A DNA stretch of 64,000 nt, taken from contig NZ_MCHY01000008.1 of the NCBI RefSeq assembly GCF_003609605.1, positions 744,001-808,000 on the forward strand, given 5' to 3'. The stretch comes from Ammoniphilus oxalaticus. GTDB taxonomy: Bacteria; Bacillota; Bacilli; Aneurinibacillales; RAOX-1. The translations under genes and the position numbers were made by a program. The notes below the pieces were generated by a model. The model saw nothing but the letters and a program-made list of their open reading frames with translations, was not told where the DNA came from and did not search any database. Every line of letters begins with the position of its first letter. Within the stretch, counting starts at the first letter, position 1. Positions 18,701-26,310 of the stretch are shown here, in pieces.

Positions 18701-19287
18701 TTGGAATGAATCCTGATTGGGATGAAGTCGATCCCGCTTCAAGTCCTGATGAGATCGCGATTGAGCTGGAGCAAGAGCGTCTCCGACTGCGCGGGAAGAT
18801 TGATCGAATCGACCTCGATGATCAAGGAAACTTTGCTATTTACGACTATAAATCAAGTTTAGCTCGCTATAAAAACTATCTCCAATTGGCGGACGGGGCG
18901 GTGACGTTCCAATTGCCGATCTACTTGCGAGCGATGCAACAGTTTTTACAAACGAAAGGGATTGCTGATCCGCAAATGATCGGCGGGGCGTTCTATAGTA
19001 TTGGTGAAAACGATGGCGGGAAACGACAAGGGATTTGGGATAAAGAACGGAAGGCATTACTCGGGATCGATGGGCGGACGAGAAGTTATTCTATTGAGGA
19101 GAAAATAGAGGAAGATTTGTTGCAAGTGGAAGAAGGGTTGCGTCGTTTGCGCGAAGGTCGTTTTTATTTAACTTCCGCAACGCGTCCGAATCCGTATTAC
19201 GCGGACAACGCCCTCTATCGCTACGATCCGATTTACCTGAAACATAAAGAGAAAGGAGGCTATGAAGTAAATGAGCGCGCGCATTAA
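15742..19287 (+). CDS. addB: AddB-type helicase/nuclease subunit, divergent
   Basis: The partner of AddA in the two-subunit enzyme that resects double-strand breaks and feeds recombination. The 1,181 residues have the usual AddB size. The C-terminal nuclease domain is clear: RLRGKIDRIDLDDQG then AIYDYKSSLA, the D and D-x-K of PD-(D/E)XK, preceded by ISQINEYMSSPLTFFF. Two normal AddB hallmarks are missing. The N-terminal ATP loop position reads YTGPFGPMAREVW (14-26) with no GKS/GKT. I also see none of the four-cysteine iron-sulfur cluster at the end. Its identity rests on the nuclease core and on addA, which overlaps its end by 17 bases. The start lacks a good ribosome site, so the N-terminus is uncertain. 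Confidence 0.85.
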   Translation: MDEERMVSALRKLYTGPFGPMAREVWIENAKQRIEAGEGESFLFILPTSTLLKSVRDQLLEETGGISELHLMAFDDVADAVARYADPFTKMLTNYELRRFFGRFLEETTGADLWTPEPQDRDSRVADEVRQAIIRAISELKRSGMNAEQAEQIAHSSKYNPKHRALARLLIRSDQELSQLSMEKGYTWLTYEARLERASQLLNEGASTTPPWLRKIDTIWVDHFTDFFPLQFQLLRSLLQLPTVKQAGIYLPYQPQLYDEQPSQLFAQRSARRKGGLANLLDQTLQRLRDELDFVEVSFESENFDEIQQTIAADWEVDLGKLNERADKHPTISISPELWHLPTIAFTAAEPMQSSVHNAFTMMPCASERKEAEWVAKSIKQKLLNDPSLSPTDFAVIVRDKKQAAAWLHPVFTKEQLPLELRLERSLTELPLFQQVDAALRLQSSNWSRDVLLKIADGSYKRWSHPPGASFIRWAKERGVREGERTWHEALERDLILLEQKQREVAETTDEEVDRARALARLEQQRADLQRSIQWLTELKESLRFIQQSASMQEHLTGLEQFLDDWQIPQRLATFLKEKKGYQLDWFKRDVECLKIMRRSLAQLRRSVEQLGEQRRKLSFGQFLREWEEQWQDEVIFEDQGQAVSNRIACLEPTGSRGMSYSHVYVLGCNEGVFPMKHREQWLLDDTERLMLQENGALTASHYHHDMEKMFFVMAISAARTSLTFSFVSPKTNESMLPSSFLEAILKKLPDEWLEQAAGRWPEALSKKAYAEDTALISSPEEYGLWLMNKSKEESDGRDDLFEDNWLPVSFPSILQGTWMEQLRRFGSFSEWDGYIRNELAVQKIADLFAAEKTIFSISQINEYMSSPLTFFFRRVLGIYPLEEFGLDVSPLDKGMIQHEALRQFYMQHRGEVLALEQLASLQAELAEHVRDHARRFAQDTIYERSSIWELETERLATALGNWLEVELTGREKASPQLLPTYFELSFGMNPDWDEVDPASSPDEIAIELEQERLRLRGKIDRIDLDDQGNFAIYDYKSSLARYKNYLQLADGAVTFQLPIYLRAMQQFLQTKGIADPQMIGGAFYSIGENDGGKRQGIWDKERKALLGIDGRTRSYSIEEKIEEDLLQVEEGLRRLREGRFYLTSATRPNPYYADNALYRYDPIYLKHKEKGGYEVNERAH

Positions 19288-22200
19288 AATCGATAGAAAT
19301 CCAGAGCCGATGGGCGCCCAAGTGGAGGCGATCACAAATTTAGAGCAAAATCTGATCATATCCGCAGGGGCGGGTTCGGGGAAAACGTGGGTGCTGACCG
19401 AACGGTATCTTGAAATTTTAAGCCGCGGGTATTCGCCAGCCCAAATTGTAGCCATTACGTTTACGAGAAAAGCGGCGGGAGAGATGAAGGGGCGGATTCG
19501 TCAAGCGATCCAGAAGATGGCTCGTGAAGCGAAACAGCTCGAAGAACAACGATATTGGGAGCAATGTGAACGAGAATTCAAACAAAGCATCATTACGACG
19601 ATCGACGGCTTTTGTTCGGAATTGCTGCGGACTCACCCATTGGAGGCGGGATTGAGTCCACAGTTTCAAGTGTTCGATAGTATCGAAGCGGATTTGATTA
19701 AATCAGACATCTACACGCAAACAATCCGCCAACTGCTCGATCGAGAGCCTGTCGCTGACGAGTTTGTGATGTTGTATCAGGAACTATCGAGCATTCAGGC
19801 GATTGTTTCTCATGCGTTGGCGCTTGACCATCAGCTCAAGACGTATTACAAAACGCCGCAAGATATTCGCGAGGAGACGATTGCCGCGATTGACGGTTGC
19901 CGAGCAGAGTTTCAACGGTGCTCGGAAGCGTTGTTGGTCGAGATCGATGGATTGCTGGAGGAACTAAAAGAAGAAGTGGTAAACGCAAAACAAAAGCGCG
20001 CTTATATGGATGACATCATAGATTGGATTCGCCGCTATGACGCATTGCGCGAGTCGCTCGCCGTGTGTGATGGGGAAGCGGACGACACGCTGTATGAAGG
20101 GCTGGTCGATTTACATTGGAATCGTTGGCGGGCGCCAGGTAGAGGGGCCATCGCGGAGCTGACGCGGACGTTGCGCCAAGAAAAATTAAATAAGTTGTTC
20201 GCATGCATCCTTCCTGCTCGTTATCGACGTGTTGTAGACGCGTTACTGACCCTTGTTGATCAAGCGGAACAACGTTACGCCGCATACAAGCAGCGGGAGC
20301 AAGCTGTTGATTTTCATGACATTGAAATTGCGACGGCGCGTCTGCTTGAGCGTTATCCCGAAATTTGCGAGAGGTGGCAAAAGCGCATTTCCTTTTTAAT
20401 GATCGATGAATTTCAGGATACGAATGAATTGCAGAAAAGTATTTTCGACCGCCTTTCCGATTTGGGGCAAAAGATGCGGCTGTTCGTCGTGGGGGATGGG
20501 AAGCAATCGATCTATCGTTTTCGCGGCGCGGACATCGAAGTATTTTATGACGTGGAGCAAGAAATTGTGGAGCAGAAGGGACTTAAACTGTCGCTTTCCC
20601 GTAATTTTCGTTCGCAACACGGTGTCATTGAATACATTAATTCCTTGTTTGAACATGCGATGCAGCGGACGGAGGAGTCACCCGCTTTTGTCACACGTTA
20701 TGAACAATTGGAAGCGCATCGGGTTACGGAAAAAGAGGAGCCGCATATCGAATTTCTATGTACAACGCGAAAAGATGGAACCGACGCGGAAGCGAGCCCT
20801 GAAGATGAGGACGAGTTGACAGGGGTTGAAGAGCAAGCGGATTTAATCGCCCGACGCATCAAACAGATGGTCAATACTGAGGAGCCGCTCGTTTGGCGAG
20901 AGGCCGAACGAGGGCAAGGAGAGCGACCAACGCCTGTCTCTTATGGGGATGTGGCTGTGTTGCTCGCAACTCGATCAAAAATGCATTTATACGAGTTTGC
21001 TTTTCAAGAATACGACATTCCATACGTTGTGATCGGGGGTCGGCAGTATTATGAAAAACAGGAAATCCTCGATTTATTAAACTTGCTGCGGATGTTGCAA
21101 AATGAAGATGATGAAGTGAGTTTGCTCGCTTTTTTACGTTCACCGTTTGCCCAACTGACGGATGAAACCTTGTTTTGGTTAACGCGTAACAACACACCTT
21201 TGCGCCACGGATTTCATCGATGCGAGCAGAAACCGGAAGCCATGGAGGGCGACCAGTGGAAACGGGTGTTGGCAGCGCGTGAACGGGTGACCCGCTGGCG
21301 TCGTCAAAAGGGCTGGCAGACAGCAGCCGAATTGTTGGAAGGTATTATTAAAGAAACTGGCTATCGGATGATGTTGAGCGGCGATAAGCATGGCGATCAA
21401 CAGGTGGCCAATGTGGATAAGTTTACGCAATTGATTCAGCGGCTCGTTGATGAAAAAGGATATCCTCTTTACGATATTGTCCAACATTTCAATCGCTTGC
21501 AAGAAGAGGAGATTCAAGAGGAGGAGGCATCGGTCGTTAGCGATCATGGCAACGCGGTCGTGATCATGTCGGTCCACGCTTCCAAAGGGCTTGAATTTTC
21601 CGTTGTGTTTATCCCTGAACTTGAAAAAGATCAGCTTAGAAAAGGCGGGCAGGCGACTCGTTTTTTCTACAATCCTAGGTATGGGGCAGGGCTTCGTTTG
21701 AAGGAACTCGGCTCTGGAAAGGGAGCGGATGGTCCTGGTCATGGCATGATTAAAAAGATGAAGGAAGACGAAGAGGAACGTGAAAAGCAAGAAGGCATTC
21801 GCTTGCTGTACGTGGCGATGACGCGGGCGAAAGATCATCTTGTATTGTTTGCGACGGAATGGAGCGCGCGGCGCAAACCAAGTTTTTCGTGGCTAGGATT
21901 ATTCATGGAACATTTAGGTTGGTCGGAACTAGCCGATCGGGAATCGGTTGAAACGGAGGATTGGCGGCTGAGTGTCTTGAATGAGCAACAAATCCCTGTC
22001 TACCCGAAAAAATCAGAGCGCCGTTCGCGATTGGAAGCATGGCTGGAACGATCAGAACCGATCACGAACCGACATCTACCGGAATTTCCGTTAATGCCGC
22101 AGCCCGATCAAGCTTATCGGTGGTTGGCAAACAAGCCAGGCGCGCATTTACCGCGCTTATCCGCATCGGCCTTCATGCAGTACGAGAGCTGCCAACGTAA

Positions 22201-22921
22201 GTTTTATCTTCAATATATAGCGGGGATCTATGACCTTGATGAGTTGTTAGGGGCTCGTATCCATCCAACGAGCCAAGAGACAAAGACTGAGCAAAGTTTG
22301 TCTGGGGCGGAACGGGGCGCGCTTGTCCACCATTTGCTTGAGGTTCAAACGGGCGCTGATTTTATGGAAAGTGATCATGAAGAGCGTTGGCGTCAAGCGG
22401 TTGTGACCATGTTAGAGCGACAAGTCGATGCAGCTAAAGCGTACGAAGAGATCCGACCCTATTTGCAGGCATATCAGTCTTTCATGACGAGGCAATCGAA
22501 CGCTGAATATGAGACGGAAAAAAGTTTAACGTATTTGTGGGACGGCCATCCGATCTATGGTCAACTGGATCGAATCGTTTATCACCCTGATGGAGAGATT
22601 ACAATTGTTGATTTTAAAACAAATCGGATTCAAGGGAGCGTGGCATCGGCGGCCGAACCGTATCATTTACAAGGTTACCTGTATGTTGAATTGGCTGAGA
22701 AGGCGCTCCAGCGCAAAGTGAAAGCGATGACGTTTGTTTTTTTGGAGCAAGATAAAGAATATGACCTTCCGTTAGATGAGCGAAACCGTATCGTCTATCG
22801 TCAAAAAATTGACACCTTGCTATCGGAATTAAGAATGAAAACAGAGCAAGCGGACTACGTTTGTTGCGGGCAAAGCGGTTGTGTTTGCCGTTATACAAAT
22901 GAGTCGTTGCTGGAACGATAA
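19271..22921 (+). CDS. addA: ATP-dependent helicase/nuclease subunit A
   Basis: The motor and nuclease subunit of the AddAB (RecBCD-like) break-processing enzyme. UvrD-type helicase motifs are all visible: SAGAGSGKT (31-39), a MIDEFQDTNELQ Walker B, SRNFRS, VHASKGLEFSVVF and LLYVAMTRAKDHL. The C-terminal nuclease has RGALVHHLLE, GQLDRI and TIVDFKTN, the intact PD-(D/E)XK ligands. It ends with a cysteine-containing tail (CCGQSGCVCRY). At 1,216 residues it is full length. Translation is coupled to addB by a 17-base overlap, and AAAGGAGG lies just upstream of the ATG. Confidence 0.95.
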   Translation: MSARIKIDRNPEPMGAQVEAITNLEQNLIISAGAGSGKTWVLTERYLEILSRGYSPAQIVAITFTRKAAGEMKGRIRQAIQKMAREAKQLEEQRYWEQCEREFKQSIITTIDGFCSELLRTHPLEAGLSPQFQVFDSIEADLIKSDIYTQTIRQLLDREPVADEFVMLYQELSSIQAIVSHALALDHQLKTYYKTPQDIREETIAAIDGCRAEFQRCSEALLVEIDGLLEELKEEVVNAKQKRAYMDDIIDWIRRYDALRESLAVCDGEADDTLYEGLVDLHWNRWRAPGRGAIAELTRTLRQEKLNKLFACILPARYRRVVDALLTLVDQAEQRYAAYKQREQAVDFHDIEIATARLLERYPEICERWQKRISFLMIDEFQDTNELQKSIFDRLSDLGQKMRLFVVGDGKQSIYRFRGADIEVFYDVEQEIVEQKGLKLSLSRNFRSQHGVIEYINSLFEHAMQRTEESPAFVTRYEQLEAHRVTEKEEPHIEFLCTTRKDGTDAEASPEDEDELTGVEEQADLIARRIKQMVNTEEPLVWREAERGQGERPTPVSYGDVAVLLATRSKMHLYEFAFQEYDIPYVVIGGRQYYEKQEILDLLNLLRMLQNEDDEVSLLAFLRSPFAQLTDETLFWLTRNNTPLRHGFHRCEQKPEAMEGDQWKRVLAARERVTRWRRQKGWQTAAELLEGIIKETGYRMMLSGDKHGDQQVANVDKFTQLIQRLVDEKGYPLYDIVQHFNRLQEEEIQEEEASVVSDHGNAVVIMSVHASKGLEFSVVFIPELEKDQLRKGGQATRFFYNPRYGAGLRLKELGSGKGADGPGHGMIKKMKEDEEEREKQEGIRLLYVAMTRAKDHLVLFATEWSARRKPSFSWLGLFMEHLGWSELADRESVETEDWRLSVLNEQQIPVYPKKSERRSRLEAWLERSEPITNRHLPEFPLMPQPDQAYRWLANKPGAHLPRLSASAFMQYESCQRKFYLQYIAGIYDLDELLGARIHPTSQETKTEQSLSGAERGALVHHLLEVQTGADFMESDHEERWRQAVVTMLERQVDAAKAYEEIRPYLQAYQSFMTRQSNAEYETEKSLTYLWDGHPIYGQLDRIVYHPDGEITIVDFKTNRIQGSVASAAEPYHLQGYLYVELAEKALQRKVKAMTFVFLEQDKEYDLPLDERNRIVYRQKIDTLLSELRMKTEQADYVCCGQSGCVCRYTNESLLER

Positions 22922-22996
22922 TTAAATATGTTAAAACCGTGATTTTATTTGACGGAATGTCGTAATGGATGTTAGGATGGACACAATAAGGCAGCG

Positions 22997-23052
22997 AGCA
23001 GGGTCGCCTTGCTTCAGATAGATAACTTGAGGAAAGACGCGAATCCGCGTTT
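22997..23052 (+). other. Two hairpins in the 238-base leader of the next gene
   Basis: AGCAGGG (22997-23003) pairs with CCTTGCT (23007-23013) around a three-base loop. ACGCG pairs with CGCGT near 23036-23049. Neither is followed by a T-tract. They lie in a 238-base gene-free stretch upstream of 23160 and may be part of a structured leader or a small RNA. No known riboswitch class was recognised. Confidence 0.35.
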
Positions 23053-23159
23053 GAGCATCAAGCGTAGAGTAAGAGCAGAACTGTTTCGGCTAAATTGAAG
23101 GTAATGAATAAGATGAGGGATAAGAAACAACTTTTAATTATATCAAGGAGGTTGGAATT

Positions 23160-23651
23160 TTGTCTTATAAAAGAACGATAACTCCAGTAGACGGCCATAC
23201 CGTCGTGTATAACTATGCTCACGAAACGCAAACATTACCATTTCGAGTGGAAATCAAGCGCATGCCAAATGAAACACCCGAATTTGGAAACTTCTTTAAA
23301 TATCAGGTGACTGAATTAAACTTGGGAATTCAGCAAACGGTTTCACAAGGAATATTAAACCAAGCGATTCAGTATTTTGGACAAGACGCTGACGAAATCG
23401 GACAGCAAGTATTCGTGGATGATGCGGGCTTTATCAACAGTCAAGAACAAATGGATAAAGTTATGTTATTCAATAACGCGAATCCTGATTATAAGAAATT
23501 TAAAATTGAAAGCGCTGGCTTAGCTGAGGATGAAGTGGATGATGCGCAATGGATGGAAGCATTGCTTGCAGACTTCACCTTCTTTATGGCCCAAACATTG
23601 CTTCATTTGTATATGATGGACCGTCAACAAGCAATGGGCGGTATGGGTTGA
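23160..23651 (+). CDS. Hypothetical 163-residue protein
   Basis: A soluble protein starting at TTG behind a perfect AAGGAGGT. It has an N-terminal beta-rich part (SYKRTITPVDGHTVVYNYAHETQTLPFRVEIKRMP) and a helical C-terminus ending in MDRQQAMGGMG. No signal peptide, metal site or known motif. The strong ribosome site, long leader and terminator suggest a well-expressed single-gene unit. I do not recognise the family. Confidence 0.72.
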   Translation: MSYKRTITPVDGHTVVYNYAHETQTLPFRVEIKRMPNETPEFGNFFKYQVTELNLGIQQTVSQGILNQAIQYFGQDADEIGQQVFVDDAGFINSQEQMDKVMLFNNANPDYKKFKIESAGLAEDEVDDAQWMEALLADFTFFMAQTLLHLYMMDRQQAMGGMG

Positions 23652-23698
23652 TCTATCCTAATTGAAAATAACTCGCGTCTGTAAAAAGCGCGGTTGGA

Positions 23699-23740
23699 AC
23701 AAGGCTCCTCGTCGACTTCGACGCAGGAGCCTTTCTTTTT
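23699..23740 (+). terminator. Rho-independent terminator
   Basis: AAGGCTCCT and AGGAGCCTTTCTTTTT form a 9-bp stem with an inner GTCGA/TCGAC extension, 48 bases after the preceding stop. Confidence 0.88.
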
Positions 23741-23810
23741 ATGGATTGGAATAAAATGTGTATTTGCAACCGATACTAGTCGATGAATAAAACAAGAGGA
23801 GTTGTTACGT

Positions 23811-24176
23811 ATGGCAGAGCAGTCGCTTTATGAAAAAGTGGGCGGAGAAGCTGCAGTTGAGAAAGTCGTTGAATATTTCTACAATGAAGGTGTCTTAAAG
23901 GACGATACGGTCAATCATTTTTTTAAAGACACAGACATGAAAAAACAAATGGAACACCAAACGAAGTTTATTAGTTTTGCGTTAGGCGGGCCGAATACAT
24001 ATACAGGAAGTTCGATGGCGAAAGCGCATGAGGGGATGAACATCCAACCTGAACATTTCGACGCGATTGTAAAACATCTACATGATGCCCTTGCTCATTT
24101 TGGTGTTGGCGAGGCAGAGATTGGTCAAGCTCTATCGAAAGTTGGCTCCCTAAGGGAAGACATTATGTATAAGTAA
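23811..24176 (+). CDS. Group 1 truncated haemoglobin
   Basis: A small haem protein expected to bind oxygen or nitric oxide in the cytosol. The 121 residues show the truncated-globin pattern: YEKVGGEAAVEKVVEYFY with Tyr24 at the B10 position, QTKFISFALGGPNTYTG, and KAHEGMNI with His73 as the proximal F8 ligand. Length and motif order fit group 1 (HbN-like). I chose ATG 23811, which has AAGAGGAG at correct spacing, rather than the TTG nine bases earlier. It is a single-gene unit with its own terminator. Confidence 0.93.
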   Translation: MAEQSLYEKVGGEAAVEKVVEYFYNEGVLKDDTVNHFFKDTDMKKQMEHQTKFISFALGGPNTYTGSSMAKAHEGMNIQPEHFDAIVKHLHDALAHFGVGEAEIGQALSKVGSLREDIMYK

Positions 24177-24189
24177 CAAAGGAAGATAA

Positions 24190-24228
24190 AAAACAAGGGT
24201 TGCCGCGTTGGACAACCCTTGTTTTTGT
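24190..24228. terminator. Terminator between convergent genes
   Basis: AACAAGGGTTG and CAACCCTTGTTTTTG form an 11-bp stem. It lies between the haemoglobin stop and the stop of the opposite-strand DUF3231 gene and has T-rich flanks on both strands. Confidence 0.9.
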
Positions 24229-24786
24229 TTAAGCGTGGACAAGTTCAGGAGCTTCTTTGTGAAGCGGAGGAGGGACTAACCATCCTTTTTCCTTATTCAT
24301 ACGCAACAATCTAGCTCCAAATTGAGCTTTCGTCAGATGGAATTGTCCAAACATGATTGCGATGTCTTCACGGATACATTCACCGATGACCGCGCTGCAG
24401 GCAACGAGGCCAGTCGCAAAGTCTCGCGTTAAGCTAGCTGAGATTTCCATGTCGGTAAACCGAGCCCCGACGGGAATGCTGTCTCGATCAGCAATCGGCT
24501 TTTCAGCGGGGGTTGGCACGAGTTCAACACCATTAGCTTTTAACAAGGCTTCAACTTGCTCGACTTCCCCTTTCATACTTCGGATCGAATCCTCGAGGAA
24601 TTTTTTTAAATCTTGATCACCTGCATGATTCATCAACGTCTGATAACCGACGAGTAGCCCTTTTGTTGAAGCTAACCAACTCCAAACCCCAAAAACTTCA
24701 CCATAGTGCATTGGCTCTTGTTGTGGATTTCCGCTTAAAACGCCCATGATCGTCCTCCCTGCTTTCTTAATAGTTGATAGGTCCAT
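24229..24786 (-). CDS. DUF3231 family protein, single domain
   Basis: A 185-residue helical protein of the DUF3231 family, a shorter relative of the two-domain gene at 11274-12278. Typical parts are the N-terminal MHYGEVFGVWSWL, the helix LKKFLEDSIRSMKGEVEQVEALLKANG and the central TRDFATGLVACSAVIGECIREDIA. AAGGAG precedes the ATG. Family members are concentrated in spore formers and are suspected spore or surface proteins, without a proven role. Confidence 0.82.
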   Translation of the reverse strand: MDLSTIKKAGRTIMGVLSGNPQQEPMHYGEVFGVWSWLASTKGLLVGYQTLMNHAGDQDLKKFLEDSIRSMKGEVEQVEALLKANGVELVPTPAEKPIADRDSIPVGARFTDMEISASLTRDFATGLVACSAVIGECIREDIAIMFGQFHLTKAQFGARLLRMNKEKGWLVPPPLHKEAPELVHA

Positions 24787-24941
24787 ACGATGCTGGCTCC
24801 TTCAGGGTTAGATTGATGCAAACCCATTAATTAATTTGCCCCATCCGCTGGGATCCACTCAAGCCAATCATTGCCATCAGATAGGTCTCTTATAGAAAAT
24901 CTGTTCTGTAGAAAGCTATAAAACAAAGGAGGGAACGAAAT

Positions 24942-25289
24942 TTGAAAAGGTGGATCGGTAAGCTTCTTTTATATCTCATTGTCATTGTTCCGTTTTTGTT
25001 GTGGCTGACCGATAAAAACTTTTTGACGCTGTTGATTACGGTCGGTATATTTTCTATTTTTAGCTATGTGTTAAGCGATCGGATTATGTGGGAATTGAGC
25101 AGCGATTCAGCAGCAACTTGGACGGATGTGTTTCTCGCGTTTATTTATTTTTGGCTCATTCCTGCCCAGTTAGGCTGGCCTTTGCCGATGCTTCATGTGT
25201 TAGGCCTTGTTGTCATCGTTGGCCTGATTGAATATGGGTATCACCGAGTTCTTGAAAAAGAGGAACAACCGATTCACAAAAACGAATAA
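24942..25289 (+). CDS. DUF2512 (YndM-like) membrane protein
   Basis: A 115-residue protein with four predicted membrane spans (LLLYLIVIVPFLLWL, LLITVGIFSIFSYVL, VFLAFIYFWLIPAQL, LHVLGLVVIVGLIEYGYHR) and a short charged tail. Size and layout match the DUF2512/YndM family of Bacillales, whose role is unknown. TTG start behind AAAGGAGGG. Its last 16 bases overlap the end of the opposite-strand fluoride channel gene. Confidence 0.65.
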   Translation: MKRWIGKLLLYLIVIVPFLLWLTDKNFLTLLITVGIFSIFSYVLSDRIMWELSSDSAATWTDVFLAFIYFWLIPAQLGWPLPMLHVLGLVVIVGLIEYGYHRVLEKEEQPIHKNE

Positions 25290-25642
25290 ACGAGGGCGCC
25301 CCCAAGAGTGGCCGCGAGTAGACCGAGCAAAACGGATGAAATAACATAAACGAGGGCCAGTCGCTTTTGTTGCTGATCGATCAGTCGGACCGTTTCCAAG
25401 CCAAACGTCGAAAATGTCGTAAACGCGCCGCAAAAACCGACGCCCCAAAACGACCAAGTCGTTTCCGTCAGCCCATCATGTAGCCGAAGGACGACCAGCC
25501 CGCCTAACAAAAGCGAACCTGTAAGGTTGATTACCCATGTGCCAATCGGGAAAGGAGCGTCTGTCCGCTTGTTGATCGATTGTCCAAGTAAAAAGCGGGC
25601 AATCGCGCCGAGGATCCCTCCACAACCGACGAGCCAGATCAT
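25274..25642 (-). CDS. crcB: Fluoride channel subunit Fluc/CrcB (second of pair)
   Basis: Exports fluoride passively through a dual-topology dimer in the membrane. The 122-residue product has four spans and the signature GAFTTFSTFGLET. Its N-terminus, GCGGILGAIARFLL, is typical. The ATG at 25642 overlaps the stop of the upstream crcB by four bases, so the two subunits are translationally coupled and probably form a heterodimer, as in other Gram-positive pairs. A longer open frame to 25720 runs inside the neighbour and is not the gene. Confidence 0.93.
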   Translation of the reverse strand: MIWLVGCGGILGAIARFLLGQSINKRTDAPFPIGTWVINLTGSLLLGGLVVLRLHDGLTETTWSFWGVGFCGAFTTFSTFGLETVRLIDQQQKRLALVYVISSVLLGLLAATLGGALVYSFL

Positions 25643-26031
25643 CGGTTCACCTTTGGCTGTTGGGGGCGATTGCCTTTGCCGCGTTGAAAACCAATGTAGG
25701 CTAACCCGATTCCGCCACAAACGCTAAGTAGGATATACAACAAGGCTGCGCCCAGTTGATGATTTTGCAGCAATGATAACGTTTCCGTTGAAAAGGTAGA
25801 AAAAGTCGTGAAAGCTCCAAGCAAACCCGTCCCGACAGCCAATTGCAAATGCTCGATCTTGCCCAACCTCATGTTTGTCGCAAACAAGGCCAACGCAAAA
25901 CAACCTGCCAAATTTACACATAACGTTGCAAGTGGAAATCCTGTTTGCGGAGGAAGCGCCTCGTTTATTCCATAGCGCAGGGTGGCTCCCAAAAATCCGC
26001 CCAGGCCAACGGCGATCATTTTTATTATCAT
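25639..26031 (-). CDS. crcB: Fluoride channel subunit Fluc/CrcB (first of pair)
   Basis: The partner of the second CrcB subunit, 130 residues, four spans, with GGFLGATLRYGI at the start and GAFTTFSTFSTET in the third span. It carries a short basic tail (GKGNRPQQPKVNR). The ATG is preceded by AAGGAG. I looked upstream on the minus strand for a fluoride (crcB) riboswitch and found no recognisable one, so control of this pair is unclear. Confidence 0.93.
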   Translation of the reverse strand: MIIKMIAVGLGGFLGATLRYGINEALPPQTGFPLATLCVNLAGCFALALFATNMRLGKIEHLQLAVGTGLLGAFTTFSTFSTETLSLLQNHQLGAALLYILLSVCGGIGLAYIGFQRGKGNRPQQPKVNR

Positions 26032-26130
26032 ACGTGTACTCCTTATCGTTAATCATGTTGATATTGTAACAAAAAGAATCGCTTGAGAAAAAAGGGGAGA
26101 AAAGAGGCTGTAATCTCCAGCCTGTCTTGC

Positions 26131-26199
26131 TATAATAGACGTTAGCTTGATCAAGGGGAAGACGTTTTTTAAAGAAGGAGCTGCGCGCTCCTCTTTTTT
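26131..26199 (+). promoter_or_regulatory. Promoter plus immediate terminator: short leader or small RNA upstream of ppc
   Basis: A TATAAT box at 26131-26136 is followed only about 40 bases later by AGGAGC-TGCGC-GCTCCT (26176-26192) and CTTTTTT. A transcript from this promoter would be roughly 55-60 bases long. It precedes a second TATAAT box that serves ppc. It could be an attenuated upstream promoter for ppc or a small RNA. Confidence 0.5.
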
Positions 26200-26220
26200 G
26201 CTTCAATGAAGTGAACGGGC

Positions 26221-26258
26221 GTCGGCGCGCCGACAAGGGTATGCTGATATGCTATAAT
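26221..26258 (+). promoter_or_regulatory. ppc promoter overlapped by a perfect 14-bp palindrome
   Basis: GTCGGCGCGCCGAC at 26221-26234 is a perfect palindrome. The element CCGACA (26230-26235), at the right end of it, sits exactly 17 bases before TATAAT (26253-26258), as a -35/-10 pair would. A protein bound to the palindrome would cover the -35 region. The regulator is unknown. Confidence 0.55.
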
Positions 26259-26310
26259 AGGTGGAAAAATCTTTAAAACGTGATCAGCAAGACAAACTGG
26301 AGGTGGAACC

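Noticed and set aside
24795-24930. Minus-strand frame ending in DGNDWLEWIPADGAN
   Set aside because: No usable ribosome site or start at a sensible place; could be a fragment, but the evidence is too weak.
26032-26310. Fluoride (crcB) riboswitch
   Set aside because: I looked on both strands and did not find the conserved aptamer bases; only a promoter, hairpin and palindrome are visible.
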